In this document: positions 1-6,323 of the stretch, in pieces
How positions within the stretch are numbered: the first letter of the stretch is position 1
How the letters are laid out: each line of letters starts with the position of its first letter
Assembly (NCBI GenBank): GCA_964600075.1
Contig: CAZRIE010000130.1
Span: 1-11,312, forward strand
DNA length: 11,312 bases
Source: CAZRIE01 sp964600075
GTDB taxonomy: Bacteria > Bacteroidota > Bacteroidia > Flavobacteriales > Flavobacteriaceae
Reading direction: 5' to 3'
The notes under the pieces: generated by a model
The model's database searches: none
What the model was told of the DNA's origin: nothing
Seen by the model: only the letters and a program-made list of their open reading frames with translations
Position numbers and translations under genes: made by a program

Positions 1-111
1 GATTGGATAAAGATGATTCGGCACAATCCTGAAATTATGAAACAACCCATAGCCTTACGTGGTGATATCACTATTTTGGTTGATACCCCTACAGATATCA
101 TTAAGATATGA
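1..111 (+). CDS. C-terminal fragment of an ArsC/Spx-like (arsenate reductase family) protein
   Basis: An open frame enters from the left edge and ends at a TGA after 36 codons. Its pattern, DW-I-K-M-I-x-H-N-P-E-I-M-K-Q-P-I-A-x-x-G-D followed by TPTDI, resembles the C-terminal end of ArsC/Spx/YffB thioredoxin-fold proteins, where a helix with NP is followed by x-x-P-I and a strand with GD. In flavobacteria such proteins are short, with a degenerate active site. The catalytic N-terminal half lies outside the window, so neither the cysteine nor any arsenate activity can be judged. The gene ends about 90 bases before the regulatory palindrome at 204 and is probably a separate unit from the operon that follows. 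The family call is recalled from pattern, not searched. Confidence 0.6.
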   Translation, partial: DWIKMIRHNPEIMKQPIALRGDITILVDTPTDIIKI

Positions 112-203
112 GGGTGTACTAACATAACTTATTTAGAATTTAGTTTACGTAATAGGCAGTATCCCCCACTACTTGATCAAATTCTTTAATTTTTTCACTC
201 TCC

Positions 204-246
204 TGATATATATCATGATAAATACTTATGATTTCAAATAACTTTG
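204..246 (+). promoter_or_regulatory. CRP/FNR-like operator plus -7 box (promoter P1) of the UbiB/MgtC operon
   Basis: A perfect 12-base palindrome, TGATATATATCA (204-215), matches the FNR-type form TGAT-N4-ATCA. Exactly 33 bases from its centre (209.5) lies the centre (242.5) of TAACTTTG (239-246), a full match to the Bacteroidota -7 element TAnnTTTG. No -33 TTG is needed in this arrangement because the palindrome covers that place, as in class II activator-dependent promoters. Transcription would start near 252, leaving a leader of about 60 bases before the broken AhpD-like gene at 311. The regulator's identity is inferred from operator shape only. Confidence 0.65.
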
Positions 247-310
247 AATTCCTCTTTAGGAAAGAAGAAAAATCACATCATAACAAGTTCAAATTTTTAA
301 AAGCTCAGAT

Positions 311-564
311 ATGATCAAAGACCATTCAAAGCACTACAATAATCTCACAAGGTTAATGGGAGAACTTAGGATAAAAATATCCGCTACAATAGCGGGGTTC
401 AATAGCCTTTCATGTGCACGATGCTTAAATCAGGAGCTAGTTCAGAAGAAGTTATAGAGACCATCGAAGTAGCCATACTTATGGGTGGCGGCCCCGAACT
501 GATTTACGGTTGTGAGGCATTAGAGGCTTTGAATCAATTTGTAGTATTGGAGAAAAATGGATAA
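311..564 (+). pseudogene. Carboxymuconolactone decarboxylase/AhpD-like protein, internally deleted and frameshifted
   Basis: Three pieces of one CMD/AhpD-like protein lie in three frames. From the ATG at 311 the first frame reads a normal N-terminus (HYNNLTRLMGELR...ATIAGFNSL). From about 402 a second frame reads IAFHVHDA, the family's histidine motif. From 424 a third frame reads LKSGASSEEVIETIEVAILMGGGPELIYGCEALEAL and ends at TAA 562-564. The roughly 30 residues that normally connect GFNSLH to CIAFHVHD are absent, including the region that carries the family's CxxC redox motif. The first frame stops at 455-457, so only a 48-residue peptide could be made. In intact homologues this is a small helical peroxidase-partner or decarboxylase-like protein. 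It lies first in the operon, 22 bases before the next gene. Confidence 0.8.
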
Positions 565-586
565 TAGAATTAAAAAATAAAACATC

Positions 587-970
587 ATGAAAGAAGTAAT
601 TTACGATTCGACCCTACATTTTGAGCACGAACTTTGGAAGTCTGAACTTGACTTTTGGAAAGATGAGTTAAAATCATTCAAGAATAGGTTAAGTGAACTG
701 GAAACCCGCTGGACGGACAAAGAAGTACTTGCTAAATTGGAACATTACCAGAACGAATTTACCCTGCACGGTGGCGTAATCGCTGATATGCAGGAAACCA
801 TCGAGAAACACGAGGCAAATATTGCAGGGCATAGCCAAGCAGGCAACGAATCGATGGATGTTGCTATGGTTAAAAAGCACTTGGAATTCAGGCATAAAAT
901 GGAAACCCAACGGGAAACATATGCAACTCTTAAAAAGGAATTCTTCCGATTTCTTTCAAAATATATGTAA
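587..970 (+). CDS. Small coiled-coil protein, paralogue of the protein encoded at 4101-4490
   Basis: The product has 127 residues and no signal peptide, membrane segment or cysteine. It is strongly charged and helical throughout, with heptad-like leucine and aromatic spacing at residues 12-75 and 93-127, so a soluble helical bundle or coiled coil is likely. The block WKSELDFWKDELK (residues 17-29) matches WKSDLQFYNDDLK (28-40) in the protein encoded at 4101, with 8 of 13 identical, and the two C-termini also align around EFR...ME. I do not recognise a named family. It sits between the broken AhpD-like gene and the UbiB-like kinase, with 15 bases to the latter, so co-transcription is likely. 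The ATG at 587 is the only good start. The function is unknown; a stress-related or scaffold role is only a guess from context. Confidence 0.8.
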   Translation: MKEVIYDSTLHFEHELWKSELDFWKDELKSFKNRLSELETRWTDKEVLAKLEHYQNEFTLHGGVIADMQETIEKHEANIAGHSQAGNESMDVAMVKKHLEFRHKMETQRETYATLKKEFFRFLSKYM

Positions 971-985
971 GAATACCTATCGGTT

Positions 986-2668
986 ATGGCTGTTATAAAA
1001 CTTCCAAAGCAAAAAGAACTCAAAAGGTATTCTACCTTGTTCAACGTCCTCGCCAAATATGGTTTTGAGGACGTTTTGGCGAACAGCGGTATCAAAAAAG
1101 TGATTCCCAAGAGCTACCTAAAAACCCATCCTGATACCGAAAAAAGATTCTCCTTTTCAAAGTACGAGCGCATTCGTATGGTTTTGGAAGAACTGGGGCC
1201 AAGCTATGTAAAACTCGGTCAAATCTTTAGTAATCGGGAAGATATGCTTCCCCCTGAATTAATCAAAGAATTAGAGAAATTACAAGATCATGTTCCCCAA
1301 TTGAAAAACTTCGATGTGCAAAAAATTATTGAAGAAGAATTAGATATCACTTTGGCTGATCACTTTCAATCTCTTGATTTAGAACCATTGGCGGCGGCAT
1401 CACTTGCACAAGTTCACAAAGCACAGTTACTGAATGGCGATGAAGTGGTTCTAAAGATCCAACGTCCCAACATAGAAGAGGTTATCGAATCTGATTTACT
1501 TGTGATGAAGCAAGTTGCCCGTAGTCTTGAAAAGCACAGTAGCCAGGCCAAGGCCTTTCAACCGATGCGTATTGTGGCTTCGTTTGAACGAAGTATAAGG
1601 GAAGAACTTCAATTCTTAAGAGAGATGGATAATGCAGAGCGATTTGCCAAAAACTTTGAAGGCAATGAAGTTATCCATGTACCAATTGTATACAGAGAAC
1701 TATCTACGGATCTGCTTATTTGCATGGAATTTGAAGATGGGATAAAAGTATCTGAAATTGCGACGCTCAAAGCTTCAAACATTGACTCTGCGGCCGTAGC
1801 GAAAGTTGGGGTAGATTTATATATTGAACAAATTTTGGAACATGGCTTTTTTCATGCCGACCCCCATCCCGGAAATATTTTCGTGCTACCCGAAACCGGA
1901 CAGATTTGTTTTTTAGATTTTGGAATGATGGGCACTATTATGCCAAACGACAAAGAAGCTCTAGGAGACCTTTTGCTGTGTTTTTTACGAAAGGATGTCA
2001 AGAAAATTGTCCCGCTACTAGAAAAGATTGCCATAAAAACCGACATTCCAGATCATAAAAAACTGGAACAAGATTTATACGAATTGGTAGAGGGAGTTAG
2101 TAATACAGCCATTCAAAACATCAAATTGGGGGTCGCGCTAACCCAGTTTAAAACTGTTTTATACGAGAACAAAGTCATCTTACCACACTATCTCTATATG
2201 TTGATTCGCGGCCTGATCATAATAGAAGGCGTGGGCCTTAAACTAGATCCCAACTTTAATATTACGGACAACCTACAGCCCTATACCGCCAAAATCACGC
2301 GAAGACGATTTAGTTTAAAACGACTTTTTAAAAAGAACCTGAACCGCTTTCAGGATATCAATGATCTTGTGGATACTCTCCCGGATGATATCAATACTAT
2401 CCTTAAAAAAATAAAAGAAGGTAAATTGGTGGTGGTACACGAACATAAGGGACTCAAAGAATTTCAGACCGCAACGAGCAAGGCCGTCAACCGTTTAGTC
2501 TTTGCCGTCATTATAGCAGCCTTGTCCATCGGGTCAGCCCTTTTGGTCATGGCTAAAATGCCCCCTTTGGTCAATGGGGTTCCACTTTTGGGTGCCATCG
2601 GATTCGCGCTATCTGCCATACTGGGATTTTATATTGTCATATCTATCTTCAGAAATGATCAATTTTAA
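986..2668 (+). CDS. AarF/ABC1/UbiB-family atypical protein kinase-like protein
   Basis: The product has 560 residues, the normal length for this family. Diagnostic motifs appear in order: the KxGQ motif of the N-terminal extension (K76-L-G-Q79, in GPSYVKLGQIFSNREDMLP), the alanine-rich nucleotide loop AAASLAQVHKA (136-146), the ATP-binding lysine K157 in VVLKIQRP, the catalytic stretch FFHADPHPGN (288-297, with D292 and N297), and the metal-binding D311-F-G. Two hydrophobic segments near 503-523 and 531-555 would anchor it in the inner membrane, as in UbiB. Family members support ubiquinone synthesis or lipid/quinone handling through ATPase activity. Bacteroidota use menaquinone, so a direct ubiquinone role is doubtful and I give no gene symbol. 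The gene is 15 bases downstream of the coiled-coil gene and 31 bases upstream of the MgtC-like gene. It is intact. Confidence 0.95.
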   Translation: MAVIKLPKQKELKRYSTLFNVLAKYGFEDVLANSGIKKVIPKSYLKTHPDTEKRFSFSKYERIRMVLEELGPSYVKLGQIFSNREDMLPPELIKELEKLQDHVPQLKNFDVQKIIEEELDITLADHFQSLDLEPLAAASLAQVHKAQLLNGDEVVLKIQRPNIEEVIESDLLVMKQVARSLEKHSSQAKAFQPMRIVASFERSIREELQFLREMDNAERFAKNFEGNEVIHVPIVYRELSTDLLICMEFEDGIKVSEIATLKASNIDSAAVAKVGVDLYIEQILEHGFFHADPHPGNIFVLPETGQICFLDFGMMGTIMPNDKEALGDLLLCFLRKDVKKIVPLLEKIAIKTDIPDHKKLEQDLYELVEGVSNTAIQNIKLGVALTQFKTVLYENKVILPHYLYMLIRGLIIIEGVGLKLDPNFNITDNLQPYTAKITRRRFSLKRLFKKNLNRFQDINDLVDTLPDDINTILKKIKEGKLVVVHEHKGLKEFQTATSKAVNRLVFAVIIAALSIGSALLVMAKMPPLVNGVPLLGAIGFALSAILGFYIVISIFRNDQF

Positions 2669-2699
2669 AAATTCCTTCATATTAAACTAAAAGAAATAC

Positions 2700-3974
2700 A
2701 TGGGCGAATATCAAGGGATGAACGAATTAATGGGTTCCTATATTTTAGGTGTACTAATCAGTATGGGCATTGGCCTAATTTTGGGGCTTGAAAGGGAATA
2801 CGACAAACTCAAGGACGAAAAAGGGTTTGCGGGCATCCGTACGTTTCCTATTGTTGCCATCTTGGGCTTTTCCTTGGGAAACCTTACGGAAATATTTACT
2901 CCTTGGTTGTTAATTATAAGTTTGGGTGCCTTCATTTTGTTTTTGGCATTTAACCACTTTTTTCAGAAGCAGGAAGAATATGGAAAAGATCTAACCACAA
3001 ATTTGGCTTTGATTGCCACTTTCGTTTTGGGCGTAATGGTTTCGGCCGAATATTATCGAGATGCCGTCGCAACAGCGGTCATTATCGTTACCCTACTTTC
3101 TCTAAAGACCAGGTTTCGTTCAGTTATCAGCAACATCACTTCCGAAGAACTCTTTGCATTCATTAAGTTCTCGATCATCGCACTTTTAATATTGCCTTTT
3201 TTACCCAACAAAACTTATGGCCCCAATGATTTATTGAATCCGTTTGAAATCGGTTCCATTATCGTAATCGTGTCCTTTTTAAACTTTATAGGCTATTTTT
3301 TGGTCAAATATGTAGGTTCGAAAAAAGGGATTTTGTTGACCGCAATACTAGGAGGTTTAATCTCAAGTACGGCAGTGACTTGGAGCTATGCCTCTAGGAG
3401 TGTGGAATCTCCAGAACTCTCCAGAAAATATGCTGCGGGAATCATTATCGCCTCGGCCATCATGTTTCCAAGACTTGCCCTCTTGGCCTATATCTTCAAC
3501 AATGCCCTTTTGACCTATTTGGCAATACCCTTCGGTGTGCTGACATTGGTTTGCTTGGTCGTCTCTTTAACCTTGATAAAAAGGGATACCAATAAACCAG
3601 ATACGAATATTAAATTAGGGAACCCCATGAACCTGCTTAACGCCTTTGGGTTTGGGGTCATTTACGTAGTGATTCTCTTTGCCGTTTTTTATAGCAATGA
3701 ATTTTTTGGGGAGAGCGGATTGTATTTTTCCGCTTTGATCGCAGGCTTGGCAGATACCGATGCCATTACCATAAGCATGGCCAAATTTTCTTTGGATGGG
3801 GAAAAACTAAAACTCGCCTCCGCGGTCATTATAGCCGCAATCATGAGCAATATGCTAGTGAAATTGGGCATTACCGTATTTAAGGGGTCTAAAACTACTG
3901 GAAAATTTGTGGGTTATACTTTTGGGAGTATCATCCTAATCGGAATCATATATATACTTATCAGTAGAGGGTAG
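2700..3974 (+). CDS. MgtC/SapB-family membrane protein with C-terminal DUF4010
   Basis: The product has 424 residues and is almost wholly hydrophobic, with about a dozen predicted membrane segments. The N-terminal part (about 10-140) is MgtC-like: it carries GLERE (29-33) after the first helix and GIRTF (45-49), the conserved pair of that family. The C-terminal part (about 180-420) has the DUF4010 hallmarks GGLISSTAVTWSYA (218-231) and AGLADTDAITISMA (348-361). Proteins of this two-domain type are widespread in bacteria. MgtC itself is linked to growth at low magnesium and to inhibition of the F1Fo ATPase in Salmonella; for the DUF4010 fusion the transported or sensed molecule is not known to me. 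An ATPase operon in the same window makes an energetic link worth noting, as inference only. The gene is last in its operon. A second in-frame ATG seven codons in is a possible alternative start. Confidence 0.92.
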   Translation: MGEYQGMNELMGSYILGVLISMGIGLILGLEREYDKLKDEKGFAGIRTFPIVAILGFSLGNLTEIFTPWLLIISLGAFILFLAFNHFFQKQEEYGKDLTTNLALIATFVLGVMVSAEYYRDAVATAVIIVTLLSLKTRFRSVISNITSEELFAFIKFSIIALLILPFLPNKTYGPNDLLNPFEIGSIIVIVSFLNFIGYFLVKYVGSKKGILLTAILGGLISSTAVTWSYASRSVESPELSRKYAAGIIIASAIMFPRLALLAYIFNNALLTYLAIPFGVLTLVCLVVSLTLIKRDTNKPDTNIKLGNPMNLLNAFGFGVIYVVILFAVFYSNEFFGESGLYFSALIAGLADTDAITISMAKFSLDGEKLKLASAVIIAAIMSNMLVKLGITVFKGSKTTGKFVGYTFGSIILIGIIYILISRG

Positions 3975-3995
3975 TTTATTTGAATCCAATATCCA

Positions 3996-4015
3996 TAGTT
4001 CATCTAGCAGAACTA
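3996..4015 (+). terminator. Weak hairpin after the MgtC/DUF4010 gene
   Basis: TAGTTC (3996-4001) pairs perfectly with GAACTA (4010-4015) across an 8-base loop, 22 bases after the stop codon. Only a short, interrupted T-rich stretch follows, so it may be a weak terminator or a 3' end structure. The stem is just six pairs and could occur by chance. Confidence 0.25.
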
Positions 4016-4031
4016 CATTTAACTTACCAGT

Positions 4032-4075
4032 ATGACCTTTGTCATTTATCTCAGTATGCAAGTCGTTTATATTTG
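4032..4075 (+). promoter_or_regulatory. CRP/FNR-like operator plus -7 box (promoter P2) of the coiled-coil/lipoprotein unit
   Basis: The perfect 14-base inverted repeat ATGACCTTTGTCAT (4032-4045) contains TGAC-N4-GTCA. Its centre (4038.5) is 33 bases from the centre (4071.5) of TATATTTG (4068-4075), a full match to TAnnTTTG. This is the same spacing as in promoters P1 and P3. Transcription would begin near 4082, about 19 bases before the ATG at 4101, giving a short, A-rich leader. Confidence 0.65.
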
Positions 4076-4100
4076 TCTTTTAACGTAAAAAAAAACGGCT

Positions 4101-4490
4101 ATGACTGATTTCAGAAATAGGCCCAAAGGCAACTACATTCATGAAACTGACTGGCAACAACTATATTCACTGACTGAACATTGGAAATCCGATCTTCAAT
4201 TTTACAATGATGACTTAAAAATTTTGCACCATCTTATCGAAAAGTATTTTATGTGGATTTCAAAAAAAGAGAACATCGATATGGTACGGGAAATCGAAGT
4301 AGGATTACTTGAAATAGACAATAAATGTGGCAAACTACTGAATCGAGTAAATAAACATTTACATCATCTAACAGAGCTTATAGATAGTCCCTTTACATAC
4401 GATTCGAATGAGTTCAGAATGGAACATGAACAACTTGAGGACGACCTGACGCATTTTGTCAAGCGCTTCAGAGAGAAAAGAAATCTTTAA
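4101..4490 (+). CDS. Small helical protein, paralogue of the protein encoded at 587-970
   Basis: The product has 129 residues and is soluble, charged and helical, with no signal peptide. The block WKSDLQFYNDDLK (28-40) is the same module as in the 127-residue protein upstream, and EFRMEHEQLEDDL...F...F near the C-terminus matches that protein's tail. It is richer in histidine (HH at 43-44, HLHHL at 86-90), but I see no recognisable metal-binding motif. The single cysteine at 76 is unlikely to be catalytic. It is the first gene after promoter P2, as its paralogue is the first intact gene after promoter P1, so both probably respond to the same signal. The family is not one I can name and its function is unknown. 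Confidence 0.78.
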   Translation: MTDFRNRPKGNYIHETDWQQLYSLTEHWKSDLQFYNDDLKILHHLIEKYFMWISKKENIDMVREIEVGLLEIDNKCGKLLNRVNKHLHHLTELIDSPFTYDSNEFRMEHEQLEDDLTHFVKRFREKRNL

Positions 4491-4565
4491 GATTACTGAG
4501 TATGTAATAGAAACTGAAAAGCTGACCCAATTGTTGAAATCCTAACTGGAATACAAACCAAGTTT

Positions 4566-4791
4566 ATGGCCATGAGCGATTTAATGACCAAACTGACGAA
4601 GATTACGGAACTGATCACTATCAAAGAAACTGATTATCCGGAACTGTACCAATTTGTGGATGAAGACCCCCATGACCATTCCTGCAACGCAGGATCCTGA
4701 AATAGATAAGGACGTCATGCAAAAATAGCGGGATGAATTGAAACAAATGCTAAGACAATATTCTAAAACGCACGGGGAAACTACTAAATAG
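4566..4791 (+). pseudogene. Broken small conserved flavobacterial protein (about 75 residues)
   Basis: The ATG at 4566 (or 4572) opens a frame reading MSDLMTKLTKITELI and then YPELYQFVDEDP. At the CCCCC run (4667-4671) the sense continues one base later as DPMTIPATQDPEIDKDVMQK, meets TAG at 4726-4728, and goes on as RDELKQMLRQYSKTHG to the stop at 4789-4791. The pattern YPELY-x-(F/Y)-(V/L)-D-E-x-P-x-T-I-P is one I recall from a family of very short hypothetical proteins in Bacteroidota. One extra C and one Y-to-stop change (TAT or TAC to TAG) explain both lesions. The unshifted frame ends early at 4698-4700. The function of intact homologues is unknown to me. The 75 bases before it show nothing. 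Confidence 0.7.
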
Positions 4792-4827
4792 AATACACCT
4801 TTGCGCTCCATATTAAATATTTATATT

Positions 4828-5280
4828 ATGAAGACAAATTTTCTAAAAATAGCCTTAGTTAGCCTAATGATGGGAATGGCATTAACGAACTGCGGAGAGG
4901 CTTCCAAAAAAGATGCAAGTGAAGAGGCGCGAACCACCGAGAAAGCCAACTGGGAAATATTCAAGGCCGAATCGGAAATAGCACTAAAAAACACAGAAAT
5001 TAAAATTAAGGAATTGCGGGATAAAATTGCCATTAGCAGCCAAAATGAGCAAGAAAGCCTTACAAAAGAGTTGGATTCGGTCGAGCAAAAGCATAAAAAA
5101 CTTAAAGAGAAACTGGCAGAAAGAAGAAAGAAGTTTGAAGAACATTTGATAGAATTCAATGAAACCACTAATGAAAAGGAGCATAAATTCCGAAAAGAAT
5201 TCAAACGTGACCTCAAGGAAATTGAGAATGCACTTTTGAAGATAGTTACACCCCCTGATAATGTAGAGGATGAATTTTAG
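4828..5280 (+). CDS. Coiled-coil lipoprotein
   Basis: The product has 150 residues from the ATG at 4828. An in-frame TTG lies nine codons upstream, but the ATG gives a standard signal peptide: MKTNFLK, then a hydrophobic core (8-19), then the lipobox-like LTNC with Cys22 as the likely lipidated residue. Asn just before the Cys is less usual than Gly, Ala or Ser. The mature part is highly charged, rich in Lys and Glu, and predicted helical from about 30 to 140 (for example IKIKELRDKI and KHKKLKEKLAERRKKFEEHL), ending in an acidic tail. It would sit on the inner or outer membrane facing the periplasm, perhaps as a spacer or structural protein. No enzymatic motif is visible. It is the third member of the unit that starts at 4101. 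Confidence 0.82.
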   Translation: MKTNFLKIALVSLMMGMALTNCGEASKKDASEEARTTEKANWEIFKAESEIALKNTEIKIKELRDKIAISSQNEQESLTKELDSVEQKHKKLKEKLAERRKKFEEHLIEFNETTNEKEHKFRKEFKRDLKEIENALLKIVTPPDNVEDEF

Positions 5281-5627
5281 CTACTTTTCAAAAATTGAAT
5301 GACAACTCAAAAGAACATGGAATGATTGTAAGGTCTTTTATGCTGGATGAAAACCCATTGGGAGGCGTGGAACATTTAATTAATCAGTCTATTATTAAAA
5401 TCTTTTCGAGGGTATAAGAGACAAGTGTCATTAATACAAACAAAATTCAACTTGATTTTTAGGGTACTGTAAACATTGACACCGCCGCCGCCAGCATCGT
5501 AAGTAGGTGTGGGACAGTGTAGTTTGCTATTGGGACTTATGCCCGGCCACGCTAACGCTCTTGTCGATTACGGGGTTTACGTTTAGTGTGATTATTCTCT
5601 GGAGCATTTGATAGGTTTTATATTGCC
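5281..5627. other. Intergenic region between convergent genes with an unexplained GC-rich segment
   Basis: No convincing gene is found in these 347 bases. There is a 31-codon ATG frame at 5322-5417 without homology that I recognise. A minus-strand frame with no ATG is open from 5567 down to a stop at 5376-5378; it includes PTYDAGGGGVNVYST. From about 5475 to 5600 the base composition is clearly more GC-rich than the flanks, with a (CCG) run near 5481-5492. This could be a short interspersed repeat, a small RNA or a gene remnant. AGACAAGTGTCA (5419-5430) resembles the operators described elsewhere in this window but has one half-site mismatch and no -7 box at the shared spacing. Confidence 0.4.
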
Positions 5628-6317
5628 CTATTTTAGTTGATAGTCCTCTTTTAAATTCAAGTTATCCTCAAAATCATAGATATAGGGAACACCTGTGGGT
5701 AACTCAATTTTAGAAATTGAAACTAGATCAAAATCTTTTATCTGTGCTATCAAAGCTCTTAGGGAATTGCCATGTGCTGAGACCAGTACATTCTGCCCAT
5801 CTACCAACTGAGGGGCTATACATTCAAAAAAATAATGCACCGCCCTTTTTCTGGTGTCTTTGAGAGATTCGGTCAATGGTAAAAGGGTAATATCGACGTT
5901 TTTGTATTTTGAATCGAATCTAGGATGTCGTTCATCATTAAAGGAAAGGCTTGGAGGCGGAGTGTCATAGCCCCTGCGTATTTTCCAAAAGGTATAATCG
6001 CCCACTTCCTTCTTCACTTCATCCTTACTCTTTCCCTGCCATGCGCCGTAATGCCGTTCATTCATTTGCCAATTATAATGGCAATCTATATGCATCATAT
6101 CCATCGTATCCAAGATGAACCAGTTGGTAAGTATCGCCCTTTTTAAAAAAGAGGAAAAACAAATATCGACCGCTATGTTGTTTTTCTTCAGCAGTTCCCC
6201 AGCCTTTTTGGCTTCTTCGATTCCCTCGGGAGCAAGGTCAACATCCGTCCATTCCGTAAAGATGTTCTGTACGTTCCAAATGCTTTTACCGTGTCGTACC
6301 AATAGCAACTTTCCCAT
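5628..6317 (-). CDS. gpmA: 2,3-bisphosphoglycerate-dependent phosphoglycerate mutase
   Basis: The product has 229 residues, close to the 230-250 typical of dPGM. It interconverts 3-phosphoglycerate and 2-phosphoglycerate in the cytosol. Visible active-site elements are the phosphohistidine loop LVRHG (R8, H9), FTEWTDVDL (20-28), R60, the acid/base glutamate in MNERHYGAWQG (E87), and SAHGNSLRAL with the second histidine H182. One small departure is Met where the family usually has Leu before NERHYG. It lies 6 bases downstream of the lactate dehydrogenase gene, so the two are co-transcribed from promoter P3. Together with PEP synthase it places lower-glycolysis enzymes in this island, perhaps as a second, condition-specific copy. 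Confidence 0.95.
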   Translation of the reverse strand: MGKLLLVRHGKSIWNVQNIFTEWTDVDLAPEGIEEAKKAGELLKKNNIAVDICFSSFLKRAILTNWFILDTMDMMHIDCHYNWQMNERHYGAWQGKSKDEVKKEVGDYTFWKIRRGYDTPPPSLSFNDERHPRFDSKYKNVDITLLPLTESLKDTRKRAVHYFFECIAPQLVDGQNVLVSAHGNSLRALIAQIKDFDLVSISKIELPTGVPYIYDFEDNLNLKEDYQLK

Positions 6318-6323
6318 AGTATT

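Noticed and set aside
140..277. Minus-strand frame of about 45 codons with protein-like sense (FEIISIYHDIYQESEKIKEF)
   Set aside because: It has no start codon, is short and AT-rich, and overlaps the P1 operator and -7 box, which explain the sequence better. A degraded gene remnant is not excluded.
745..1110. 121-residue minus-strand frame
   Set aside because: It is antisense to the coiled-coil gene and the start of the UbiB-like gene, and its product has no family features.
4612..4623. TGATCACTATCA, another match to the operator form
   Set aside because: It lies inside the reading frame of the broken small gene, and no -7 box sits at the 33-base spacing (TACCAATT). One chance match in a window of this size is expected.
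4821..5216. 131-residue minus-strand frame rich in Ser, Phe and Leu
   Set aside because: It is the complement of the Lys/Glu-rich lipoprotein gene, whose signal peptide and lipobox make the plus strand the coding one.
5322..5417. 31-codon ATG frame after the lipoprotein gene
   Set aside because: It is too short, has no recognisable family and no promoter, and its length is expected by chance.
5419..5430. AGACAAGTGTCA, operator-like
   Set aside because: The left half-site is mismatched, and at the shared spacing neither strand has a good -7 box. No gene start follows on the plus strand.
5481..5492. (CCG)n triplet run as a possible repeat tract
   Set aside because: Only about four units are present, so there is no evidence of a functional or expanding repeat.
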